From contig DCEW01000081.1 in assembly GCA_002314265.1 (NCBI GenBank), forward strand, positions 1 to 7,383: DNA of 7,383 nucleotides, in the 5' to 3' direction. Source of the stretch: Flavobacteriales bacterium UBA1820. GTDB lineage: Bacteria; Bacteroidota; Bacteroidia; Flavobacteriales; UBA1820. The position numbers and the translations under genes are program-made. Below, in pieces: positions 1 to 6,126 of this stretch (position 1 is the first letter of the stretch; every line of letters starts with the position of its first letter). The notes below the pieces were generated by a model. The model did no database searches, was not told the DNA's origin, and worked only from the letters and a program-made list of their open reading frames with translations.

Positions 1-29
1 CGGAGAAAAACTTCGTTTTCCCCCTCGGC

Positions 30-55
30 TTTGCCCTCGCCTTTCACTACCTTTG
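30..55 (+). promoter_or_regulatory. Probable Bacteroidota-type promoter of the MFS gene
   Basis: TACCTTTG at 48-55 matches the Bacteroidota -7 consensus TAnnTTTG exactly. A TTTG at 30-33 could be the -33 element, but the 14-nt spacing is shorter than the usual spacing of about 17-23 nt, so that half is weak. Transcription would begin near 60-63, giving a leader of about 13-16 nt before the ATG at 76. The prediction rests on motif matching alone. Confidence 0.5.
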
Positions 56-75
56 TCCCTTTGACGCGGGAAGGG

Positions 76-1452
76 ATGGAAAAGAAAATATTGGGCATCC
101 CCAAGGCTTATCTGGGGGCGGTAGCGGTCTTGGCGGCGATCATGATGTCCGTGATCGACGGGACGATCATGAACGTGGCTTTGCCGACCCTTTCCGACCA
201 TTTCGGGGCTTCTCCGTCCCAGACTACCTGGGTGGTCAATGCCTATCAGTTGGTGATCACCGTTTCCTTGCTTTCGTTCGCTTCGCTGGGGGATATTCAT
301 GGGTATCGGCGGGTGTTCCTCTTCGGTGTGGCGGTCTTTGGGGTGGCTTCGCTGGTGTGCGCTTTGGCCGATTCGTTGTGGACTTTGGTAGGGGCCCGGG
401 TGGTGCAGGGCATCGGCGCGGCGGCGGTGATGAGCGTCAATACGGCTTTGATCCGGCTTATTTACCCGCCTGAATTCCTCGGTCGGGGGATGGGGGTCAA
501 TGCAATGATCGTTTCGGTGTCGGTAGCGGCCGGTCCTTCCCTGGCCGGAGCGATCCTTTCGGTGGCTTCGTGGCATTGGCTTTTTGTGATCAACATTCCG
601 ATTGCGGCGATCGCTTTCTTTACCGGAAGGGCTTTCCTGCCGCAAAACCCGGCGCGGGAACGCTCGTATCGTTTCGACAAGATCAGTGCGGTGGCCAATG
701 CGCTGACTTTCGGTCTTTTGATCTATACGCTTGAGGGCTTGGCCCACGACGAAAACCGGCGTTTGATCGCGGTGCAGGTGGTGTTGCTGCTGACGATCGG
801 ATATTTTTTCATCCGTCGGCAAAGGATGCTTCAGGCGCCCATTCTGCCGGTGGATCTGCTGAAGATCCCCATTTTTTCGCTTTCGGTCGGGACGTCCGTA
901 TGTTCTTTTACGGCGCAGATGCTGGCGATGGTGTCGTTGCCTTTTTTGTTTCAGGATGTGCTGGCGCGGAGTGTAGCCGAGACGGGCTTGCTGCTTACCC
1001 CGTGGCCTTTGGCTACGATCGTGGCGGCGCCGTTGGCCGGGAGGCTGGTGGAAAAGATCCATCCGGGACTGCTGGGAGGCGTGGGAATGGCGGTATTCGC
1101 ATTGGGGTTGTTCCTGCTTGTGGAACTGCCTCCCCAGCCGGAAAACAGCCAGATAATCTGGAGGATGGCGGTGTGCGGCGCGGGTTTCGGATTGTTCCAG
1201 ACGCCCAATAATGTGACGATCATCTCCTCGGCACCGACTTCGCGCAGCGGTGGGGCGAGCGGGATGCAGGGGACGGCGCGTCTGTTCGGGCAGACGCTCG
1301 GGACGACGTTGGTAGCCTTGATCTTTCGCGTGACGGCGCCCGAGGTTTCGCCCTTGCGCTGTCTGATGGCGGCCATCGGCTTTGCGCTGACGGCGGCGGT
1401 GGTGAGCAGTCTGCGTCTCTCCCAGGCTACTCCGGTAAAAAAGCGGGGGTAG
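76..1452 (+). CDS. MFS transporter, DHA2 (EmrB/QacA-like, 14-TMS) family
   Basis: Predicted inner-membrane proton-driven exporter of 458 aa, a usual length for the 14-helix DHA2 drug:H+ antiporter branch. About 13-14 hydrophobic segments can be counted by eye. Family signatures in order are: a TM1 motif with an acidic residue (VIDGTIMNVALPTL, D28); motif A in the first cytoplasmic loop (LGDIHGYRR, residues 71-79); motif B (ARVVQGIGAA, R108); and motif C with its WxWxFxxNxP tail (GPSLAG from 153, then WHWLFVINIPI at 166-176). The start is taken as the ATG at 76 rather than the upstream in-frame TTG at 31, because the DHA2 homology begins just after the ATG and a probable -7 element sits at 48-55. 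The final codons overlap the terminator of the opposing gene. The substrate (drug, dye, bile salt or metabolite) cannot be read from sequence. No membrane-fusion or outer-membrane partner is adjacent. The family call is firm; the exporter role is inferred from the family. Confidence 0.9.
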   Translation: MEKKILGIPKAYLGAVAVLAAIMMSVIDGTIMNVALPTLSDHFGASPSQTTWVVNAYQLVITVSLLSFASLGDIHGYRRVFLFGVAVFGVASLVCALADSLWTLVGARVVQGIGAAAVMSVNTALIRLIYPPEFLGRGMGVNAMIVSVSVAAGPSLAGAILSVASWHWLFVINIPIAAIAFFTGRAFLPQNPARERSYRFDKISAVANALTFGLLIYTLEGLAHDENRRLIAVQVVLLLTIGYFFIRRQRMLQAPILPVDLLKIPIFSLSVGTSVCSFTAQMLAMVSLPFLFQDVLARSVAETGLLLTPWPLATIVAAPLAGRLVEKIHPGLLGGVGMAVFALGLFLLVELPPQPENSQIIWRMAVCGAGFGLFQTPNNVTIISSAPTSRSGGASGMQGTARLFGQTLGTTLVALIFRVTAPEVSPLRCLMAAIGFALTAAVVSSLRLSQATPVKKRG

Positions 1453-1470
1453 GTTTTTCTCCTTCCCCCG
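1437..1470 (-). terminator. Rho-independent terminator for the minus-strand acyltransferase gene
   Basis: CGGGGG (1444-1449) pairs with CCCCCG (1465-1470), and AGG (1451-1453) pairs with CCT (1461-1463). The two helices are separated by one T-T mismatch and enclose a 7-nt T-rich loop (1454-1460). Read on the minus strand, the GC-rich stem is followed after one base by six T residues (complement of 1437-1442), the classical intrinsic-terminator layout. It lies about 73 nt past the minus-strand stop codon. In the plus direction no T tract follows, so it is probably one-directional. It includes the last codons and the stop of the MFS gene. Confidence 0.65.
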
Positions 1471-1542
1471 GGGATTCGGGGTCAGGGGGCGTTTGGCTGC
1501 CTTCGTCCCTGTTTCGGATCTTTTCGGCCAGGGCAGATGGCG

Positions 1543-2718
1543 TCAGATTTTCAGACGGATATGGATCTTCGAAAGCAGCCAGGCGATCCAGATGGCCGCC
1601 AGGGAATACAGCGCGCAACGCACCAGTCCGGCCCCGCCGCTGTAAGTAAACGAGGGCCAGTGGAGCTCCAACAGGCGCATCAGGTTGCCGGTCAGGTAGG
1701 GTACCATGTAGCAGGTGAGGGTCAGCGTGCCGGCCGGTTTGATGATGGCAAACCAATGTGCTTTGCCTTTTACATCGCACAGGTAATGCAGCAGGGCAAC
1801 TGCCGGGAAGAACATCGCGCAGCAGTAAAAGAGCCAGGTGGGAGTGGCCTGGATCTTGGAAATGATCCACCAGTGGTGTGCCACCCAACCACACAAGGCC
1901 ATGACGACCCCGATGGCTACCATCACGCCGTAGAAACTGCCCGGGCGGCGTCCGTATTGTTGCAGGATGATGGCGGAGAGCATACCGGCTACCGAAAGGG
2001 TGTAGAGTACCGGTTGGCTGGGGATGTACTCGGCCCAGGTCCCCCGGAATACGCCGGCGAAGGTCAACAGGCAGCAGGCGGTCAGCAGCAGGAAGGCGGC
2101 GATGGCTTTGCGCAGATTTGAACGGGTGGCCAGGTAAATGAGCGAGGTGCCCAGGTACGACCAGCCGATCAGTCCGAGGATGCCCCACCATTTCGTGCCG
2201 AAGGACTGACCTTCCTTGGGGACAAAGATGACCAGCAGATAGATCAGCAGGGCGATGCCGGCTATTTTCATCCCGGCAAACAGGTAGCGGCGCGCGTCGG
2301 AAACTTTCGGGTAGAGGTTCCATACGAGGAAAAATCCGGCGACCATCAGCAGCGAATACCAAGCCGAGGGGATGCCCGAGGCCACGGGATCGTAGGCGCC
2401 TTTGTTGACGGTAAAGAGGCCCATCACCACCAGGGCTACGGTGCGCAGCAGGATGTGCAGGGAGACTTGCAGCAGGCTGTCGCCTTTCTTCAGGCGGTTT
2501 TGTACGGCAAAGGGGACGGCCATACCCATGGCAAAGAGAAAGGCCGGGAAGATGATGTCCGAGAAGCCCATCATGTCTTCCTGGGCGGCGGCATGGTACA
2601 TCCAGTGGGGAAGGTCTTTTACACCCGCGTACTCGTTTACCCAGAGCATGAGCAACATGGTCAGCGCGCGGAATACATCCAGCGATTGGATTCTTACGGA
2701 TTTGGCAGGAGTGTTCAT
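1543..2718 (-). CDS. DUF5009 / heparan-alpha-glucosaminide N-acetyltransferase-like membrane acyltransferase
   Basis: Multi-pass membrane protein of 391 aa with about 10-11 hydrophobic segments, related to the HGSNAT/YeiB-type acyltransferases that move acyl groups from the cytoplasm to acceptors, often sugars, across the membrane. The N-terminal signature is clear: SLDVFRALTMLLMLWVNE (residues 12-29), then a histidine at 42 (MYHAAAQED) placed like the catalytic His of HGSNAT, then FSDIIFPAFLFAMGM (52-66). Further family blocks are WWIISKIQATPTW and KPAGTLTLTCYMVPY in the C-terminal half. I use the ATG at 2718 because homology starts about 12 residues later and because the longer version starting at 2772 would begin inside the predicted -7 promoter element. 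It is convergent with the MFS gene and divergent from the protease/proline operon, so probably monocistronic. The acceptor is unknown; cell-surface glycan acylation is the natural guess but is not shown by the sequence. Confidence 0.85.
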   Translation of the reverse strand: MNTPAKSVRIQSLDVFRALTMLLMLWVNEYAGVKDLPHWMYHAAAQEDMMGFSDIIFPAFLFAMGMAVPFAVQNRLKKGDSLLQVSLHILLRTVALVVMGLFTVNKGAYDPVASGIPSAWYSLLMVAGFFLVWNLYPKVSDARRYLFAGMKIAGIALLIYLLVIFVPKEGQSFGTKWWGILGLIGWSYLGTSLIYLATRSNLRKAIAAFLLLTACCLLTFAGVFRGTWAEYIPSQPVLYTLSVAGMLSAIILQQYGRRPGSFYGVMVAIGVVMALCGWVAHHWWIISKIQATPTWLFYCCAMFFPAVALLHYLCDVKGKAHWFAIIKPAGTLTLTCYMVPYLTGNLMRLLELHWPSFTYSGGAGLVRCALYSLAAIWIAWLLSKIHIRLKI

Positions 2719-2769
2719 CGTTTGTACGTTTGTTAGCAGAAGGAAAGGTTTTTTGGGAGTACCCAGCGA

Positions 2770-2799
2770 CAAAGATACTTTTTTTTAACAAAATGCAAC
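2770..2799 (-). promoter_or_regulatory. Bacteroidota-type promoter of the acyltransferase gene
   Basis: On the minus strand TATCTTTG (complement of 2770-2777) is an exact TAnnTTTG -7 element. A GTTG (complement of 2796-2799) lies 18 nt upstream as a plausible -33 element. The spacer holds a run of eight A residues on the promoter strand (complement of 2779-2786). Transcription would start near 2763-2766, giving a leader of about 45-48 nt before the ATG at 2718. Confidence 0.6.
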
Positions 2800-2816
2800 C
2801 CTGTCGTCGGGTATTT

Positions 2817-2850
2817 TATGAAGACCGAACGGGGGAAAACAGTAACTTTG
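2817..2850 (+). promoter_or_regulatory. Bacteroidota-type promoter of the protease-proline operon
   Basis: TAACTTTG at 2843-2850 matches the -7 consensus TAnnTTTG. The -33 element is less clear: TATG at 2817-2820 matches three of four bases of TTTG with a 22-nt spacer. Initiation would be near 2855-2858, about 35 nt before the protease ATG at 2892. No promoter-like -7 match was noticed in the short gaps downstream, so this may drive all five genes. Confidence 0.55.
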
Positions 2851-2891
2851 CTTTTGCAACCGATGAATCATTCGGGATGGTTTTGAGAAAT

Positions 2892-3719
2892 ATGAATAAG
2901 TTTTTTTCTCTCGGGATCTTTTTTCTCGTCTTTTGTCTGTCGGCTTCTGCGCAGATTAAAATAGGCGGGCGTACCCTGGACAGCGGTAAATTGCTGGAAG
3001 CCGGCAAGAATGTCGTGGCTGCCGTTACTCTGTCCGATGTACAGATCGCCCGTTTGTCCGCTGAGGCGGTAGCCCGGATGGACGCAGAGAATACTCTGGC
3101 GGCCGATACGTCAGCTTATGCCGTACGTCTGAAGCGGCTTACCGAGAGAGTCGGGGTCGAAGGGTTGGACTTGAATTTCAAGGTTTATCTCACCGAAGAC
3201 ATCAATGCCTTTGCCTGCGGGGATGGCAGCGTCCGGGTGTTCAGCGGGTTGATGGATCGGATGGACGACGATGAATTGATGGCTGTAGTCGGTCATGAAA
3301 TAGGTCATGTGGTAAACACGGACAGTAAGGATGCGATGAAGAACGCTTACCTCCGTGCTGCAGGGCGCAGTGCCTTGGGGGCTGCGGGAGGTACGTTGGC
3401 TAAGTTGACGGATTCGCAGTGGGGGACGATTGCTGAGGCTTTAGCTTCGGCGCAGTATTCCCAAAAACAGGAAACGGCCGCCGATGCGTATGGTGTGAAC
3501 TTCTGCCATGACCATGGACTCGATCCGTATGCCATGTCGCGTGCACTCGAAAAACTGGACGAACTCTCTCAGCAGAATGGTGCGCAGGCGTCCATCCTGC
3601 AACGGATGTTTTCCGACCATCCGGACAATGTGGTTCGCGTGGAGCGTACCCGCGCATTGGCCGATGAGATCGCCGCTCGTCACGATCAGGATAAAGAAAA
3701 TGGAATGATTAAGCGATAA
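2892..3719 (+). CDS. M48-family zinc metalloprotease, LoiP/YggG-like, secreted
   Basis: Predicted exported zinc peptidase of 275 aa, close to the length of E. coli LoiP (YggG), which works in envelope protein quality control. Residues 1-20 form a Sec signal peptide (MNK, hydrophobic core, SASA before Q21). C15 is preceded by Phe and does not fit a good lipobox, so a soluble periplasmic protein is more likely than a lipoprotein. The M48 domain follows: INAFACGDGSVRVFSGLM (104-121), the zinc motif HEIGH (135-139; H135 and H139 ligands, E136 catalytic), and the third ligand E194 in ETAAD (194-198). SDHP (241-244), typical of the region near the C-terminus in this family, is also present. The ATG at 2892 is preferred because it gives a clean signal peptide; the in-frame ATG at 2877 would add five residues. 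The 5' part of the gene is visibly more AT-rich than the proline genes. The native substrate and any link to proline synthesis are unknown. Confidence 0.9.
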   Translation: MNKFFSLGIFFLVFCLSASAQIKIGGRTLDSGKLLEAGKNVVAAVTLSDVQIARLSAEAVARMDAENTLAADTSAYAVRLKRLTERVGVEGLDLNFKVYLTEDINAFACGDGSVRVFSGLMDRMDDDELMAVVGHEIGHVVNTDSKDAMKNAYLRAAGRSALGAAGGTLAKLTDSQWGTIAEALASAQYSQKQETAADAYGVNFCHDHGLDPYAMSRALEKLDELSQQNGAQASILQRMFSDHPDNVVRVERTRALADEIAARHDQDKENGMIKR

Positions 3720-3723
3720 ACAA

Positions 3724-4503
3724 ATGAAAATAGCAGTTCTCGGTGGAGGAAACATGGGCGGTGCGATAGCCGCCGGGGTGGTTACGGCTGGATTGGCCGC
3801 TGGGCAGGACGTCTGCGTTACACATGCGCGGGCGGCGCTGCTCGAACGTTTGGAAAAACAGCACTGTACGGTGCGCCTTCTCTCGGACAACCGGGAGGCG
3901 GTGCGCGGGGCGGATTATGTATTCGTCGCGGTCAAACCCTGGTTGGCTGAAGGCGTCCTGCGGGAGATCGCTCCGGAGCTCGACATGGAACGCCAGGCGG
4001 TTGCCTCGGTGGTGGCCGGGCTTTCCTTCGCCCGAATGAAAGAATACCTGGGCGCTTCGCCCGCTTTGTTCCGCGTGATTCCCAATACGGCGGTGTCCAT
4101 CGGGCAGAGCACGACTTTCATCAGTGCGGACGGTGCATCGCCGGCGCAGCAGGAAGAAATGATGGCGGTCTTCGGCGCTTTGGGGGAGGCCTTCCTAGTG
4201 CCCGAAGAACAGATGACGGCCGTTACGGCACTTTGCTCGTGCGGGATTGCCTATATCCTGCGCTATATCGGGGCTTCGGTCGAAGGGGCGGCCAAGATGG
4301 GCCTCGACCCTTCGCAAGCACTGCCGATGGTGCTCCAGACGGTACGCGGGGCGGTAGGGCTGTTGCAGGCCAACGGAACGATGCCCCAGCAGGAGATCGA
4401 CAAAGTAACCACGCCGGGAGGCATCACCCTCAAGGGTCTGGAAGCGATGGAACGCGGAGGATTTTCCGCGGCGGTGATCGACGGTCTGCTGGCCAGCAAG
4501 TAA
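3724..4503 (+). CDS. proC: Pyrroline-5-carboxylate reductase
   Basis: Cytoplasmic enzyme for the last step of proline synthesis: NAD(P)H-dependent reduction of 1-pyrroline-5-carboxylate to L-proline. At 259 aa it is near the usual 260-275. The N-terminal Rossmann dinucleotide site is GGGNMG (7-12) and the end of the nucleotide domain carries AVKPW (69-73), with Trp where many homologues have Gln. The substrate-domain signatures are RVIPNT (117-122), SCGIAY (172-177, in place of the more common GSGPAY) and TPGGIT (230-235), followed by KGLEAMERGGF. These substitutions resemble what I recall of Bacteroidota ProC proteins, so I do not read them as loss of function. The ATG lies 4 nt after the protease stop with no clear Shine-Dalgarno, so translation may be coupled to the upstream gene. 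proB and proA follow after one inserted gene. Confidence 0.95.
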   Translation: MKIAVLGGGNMGGAIAAGVVTAGLAAGQDVCVTHARAALLERLEKQHCTVRLLSDNREAVRGADYVFVAVKPWLAEGVLREIAPELDMERQAVASVVAGLSFARMKEYLGASPALFRVIPNTAVSIGQSTTFISADGASPAQQEEMMAVFGALGEAFLVPEEQMTAVTALCSCGIAYILRYIGASVEGAAKMGLDPSQALPMVLQTVRGAVGLLQANGTMPQQEIDKVTTPGGITLKGLEAMERGGFSAAVIDGLLASK

Positions 4504-4507
4504 AGCC

Positions 4508-4513
4508 GGAGGG
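4508..4513 (+). promoter_or_regulatory. GGAGGG abutting the NimA-like start codon
   Basis: GGAGGG directly touches the ATG at 4514, with no spacer. It is the best Shine-Dalgarno-like string among the operon gaps but is too close for a classical ribosome site. The in-frame alternatives downstream (GTG at 4535, ATG at 4556) have no better site, and the ATG at 4556 would cut into the RRRDRLM segment typical of the family N-terminus. The ATG at 4514 is therefore kept. Confidence 0.35.
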
Positions 4514-5005
4514 ATGCGTTACGATAACGACTCGGTGCGTCGTCGCGACCGCCTGATGGACGAACAGCGGGCGCGCGAACTTCTCCGGGAGGGGGAATAC
4601 GGCGTGTTGTCCCTGTGCGAGGACGGGGTTCCGTACGGCATTCCGATCAATTTCGTGTGGGACGGGCAGGATGCGATCTATCTCCATTGCGCTCCCCAGG
4701 GGAGGAAATGGCGTTGTTTGTCCAGCGAAGATCGGGTGTCGTTCTGCGTGGTGGGGCACACTCATGTCCTCTCCGCGCAGTTTACCACCGAGTACGAGAG
4801 CCTCGTGCTGTGCGGCAAGGCCCGGGTGGTGGACGATCCGCAGCAAAAACGCGAAGCCCTGAGGCGTTTGCTGGAGAAATATTCCCCGCAGGATGTCTCC
4901 ACGGGGCTCAAGTACATGGAAAAATCTCTCCCCCGCACGGCGGTGTGGTGTTTGGAGATAGAAAGTTTTTCAGGCAAGTGCAAGAAAATACGAACTACGA
5001 AGTGA
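4514..5005 (+). CDS. NimA-like pyridoxamine 5'-phosphate oxidase-family protein (FMN-binding split barrel)
   Basis: Small cytoplasmic protein of 163 aa, the usual size for the Nim/PF12900-type split-barrel family, whose members bind FMN or related cofactors. Some (NimA-J) are linked to 5-nitroimidazole resistance by reducing the drug to an amine. Seen in order: N-terminal RRRDRLMDEQ (9-18), the first barrel strands GEYGVLSLCEDGVPYGIPINFVW (28-49 approx.), IYLHCAPQGRKW (55-66) with H58 in the position of the conserved Nim histidine and the GRK cofactor-contact segment, RVSFCVVG (74-81), EYESLVLCGKARVV (93-106), and the terminal IESFSGK. It lies 10 nt after proC, and its TGA overlaps the proB GTG. 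Most chromosomal relatives have no proven substrate, so a resistance role should not be assumed. A housekeeping flavin or redox role is equally possible. Confidence 0.85.
   Translation: MRYDNDSVRRRDRLMDEQRARELLREGEYGVLSLCEDGVPYGIPINFVWDGQDAIYLHCAPQGRKWRCLSSEDRVSFCVVGHTHVLSAQFTTEYESLVLCGKARVVDDPQQKREALRRLLEKYSPQDVSTGLKYMEKSLPRTAVWCLEIESFSGKCKKIRTTK
5002..5005 (+). other. GTGA stop-start overlap coupling the NimA-like gene to proB
   Basis: The TGA stop of the upstream gene (5003-5005) is embedded in GTGA, whose GTG (5002-5004) is the best in-frame start for proB. No Shine-Dalgarno-like sequence is evident just upstream, which fits termination-reinitiation by the same ribosomes. Confidence 0.6.
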
Positions 5006-6108
5006 AAGACGCTTTGGAAAAAAAATACAAACGTATCGTCGTCAAGGTAGGCAGCAACGTGCTTACCCGGGCGGACGGTACGCTCGATACCACGCGGATG
5101 TCCGCGCTGGTGGATCAGATCGCCGAATTGATGGCCGGGGGGATGGAAGTGATCCTGGTCTCTTCGGGCGCGGTGGCGGCCGGGCGCAGCGAGGTCGTGC
5201 CCAAACCCCATCACCTCGACGCGGTGGGCAGCCGCCAGTTGTTTTCGGCAGTCGGACAAGGGAAGCTCATCGGGAAGTATTACGAACTTTTCCGCGAGCA
5301 CGGCATCGTCTGCGGGCAGGTGCTCACCACCAAGGAGAGTTTCGGCACCCGGGAGCATTACCTGAACCAGCGCAACTGCATGGCAGTGATGCTGGAAAGC
5401 GGCGTAGTACCGGTGGTCAACGAGAACGATACGATCTCGGTAACGGAATTGATGTTTACCGACAACGACGAACTCTCGGGGCTGGTGGCCGCGATGATGG
5501 ATGCCGAGGCACTGGTGATCCTGAGCAACATCGACGGGATCTACGACGGCGACCCTGCCGATCCGGCTTCCCGGGTCATCGAACGCATCCTGCCCGGTGA
5601 AAGCGACCTGTCGCGTTATGTCCAGTCGTCGCGCTCCTCGTTCGGGCGCGGAGGGATGCTCACCAAGAGCCGTATCGCTGCCAAGGTAGCCAGCGAGGGG
5701 ACGGAGGTGATCATCGCCAACGGAAAGCGGGAGAACATCCTTTGCCGTTTGATGGGAGGAAAGCAGGACGAGGGGACGCTTTGCACCCGTTTTGTCCCTG
5801 CCTCCACGCCCAAGAGCGCCATCAAGAAATGGATCGCCCATTCGGAGAGTTTTGCCAAGGGAGAGATCCACATCAGCCCTCTGGCTTGCCAGGCCCTTAC
5901 CGGGGAGAAGGCCACCAGCCTGCTGCCAATCGGGGTGAGCGAGATCCGGGGAGATTTCGAGAAGGACGACATCGTGCGGATCATTGCGCCCGACGGCCGT
6001 CAGATCGGCGTAGGACGCGTTTCCACCGGCAGCCAGCAGGCTCGGAGGCAGATGGGCCGCAAGGGTGGAAAGGCACTGGTGCATTACGATTACCTGTGTT
6101 TGGACTGA
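5002..6108 (+). CDS. proB: Glutamate 5-kinase with C-terminal PUA domain
   Basis: Cytoplasmic first enzyme of proline synthesis: ATP-dependent phosphorylation of L-glutamate to gamma-glutamyl phosphate, classically feedback-inhibited by proline. At 368 aa it matches the full two-domain form (E. coli 367 aa). The amino-acid-kinase domain shows KVGSNVLT (15-22, K15 the phosphate-binding lysine), VSSGAVAAG (53-61), the glutamate/proline-site region VVNENDT (138-144), FTDNDELSG (152-160), LSNIDGIYDGDP (174-185) and GRGGMLTK ending at K222. The PUA domain begins near 287 (GEIHISP), continues through TSLLPIGVSEIRGDF, and ends at YDYLCLD. The start is the GTG at 5002, overlapping the previous stop; a TTG at 5014 is the alternative and would remove four residues. 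Longer in-frame extensions only read through the preceding gene. proA follows after 18 nt, the common proBA order, and the two products are often proposed to channel the labile acyl phosphate. Confidence 0.95.
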   Translation: MKDALEKKYKRIVVKVGSNVLTRADGTLDTTRMSALVDQIAELMAGGMEVILVSSGAVAAGRSEVVPKPHHLDAVGSRQLFSAVGQGKLIGKYYELFREHGIVCGQVLTTKESFGTREHYLNQRNCMAVMLESGVVPVVNENDTISVTELMFTDNDELSGLVAAMMDAEALVILSNIDGIYDGDPADPASRVIERILPGESDLSRYVQSSRSSFGRGGMLTKSRIAAKVASEGTEVIIANGKRENILCRLMGGKQDEGTLCTRFVPASTPKSAIKKWIAHSESFAKGEIHISPLACQALTGEKATSLLPIGVSEIRGDFEKDDIVRIIAPDGRQIGVGRVSTGSQQARRQMGRKGGKALVHYDYLCLD

Positions 6109-6126
6109 AAAAAAGAAACGAGCGAT

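Noticed and set aside
1453..1542. Plus-strand terminator for the MFS gene, for example from CCCC at 1465-1468 with downstream G runs
   Set aside because: Several C and G runs could pair, but no T tract follows in the plus direction and the stems are ambiguous.
76..2718. MFS exporter plus acyltransferase as a two-gene natural-product or resistance module
   Set aside because: The genes are convergent, have separate promoters and show no shared regulation. Adjacency alone does not support a joint function.
2402..2788. Plus-strand open frames of 128 and 93 aa opposite the start of the acyltransferase gene
   Set aside because: No motif or promoter supports them, and they are antisense to a well-supported membrane protein.
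1427..2791. A 454-aa minus-strand open frame overlapping the acyltransferase gene
   Set aside because: It is a different frame of the same strand, rich in Arg, Pro, His and Gly with no family signature, whereas the overlapping frame (1543-2718) has clear DUF5009 motifs and membrane helices. GC-rich codon bias suppresses stops in this frame.
2851..2891. Possible riboswitch or attenuator controlling the proline operon
   Set aside because: The predicted leader is only about 35 nt, without a terminator/antiterminator pair or a proline-codon run. It is too short for known riboswitch folds.
4762..6084. A 440-aa antisense open frame over proB
   Set aside because: It mirrors the proB codon bias, has no recognisable domain, and lies opposite a fully conserved enzyme gene.
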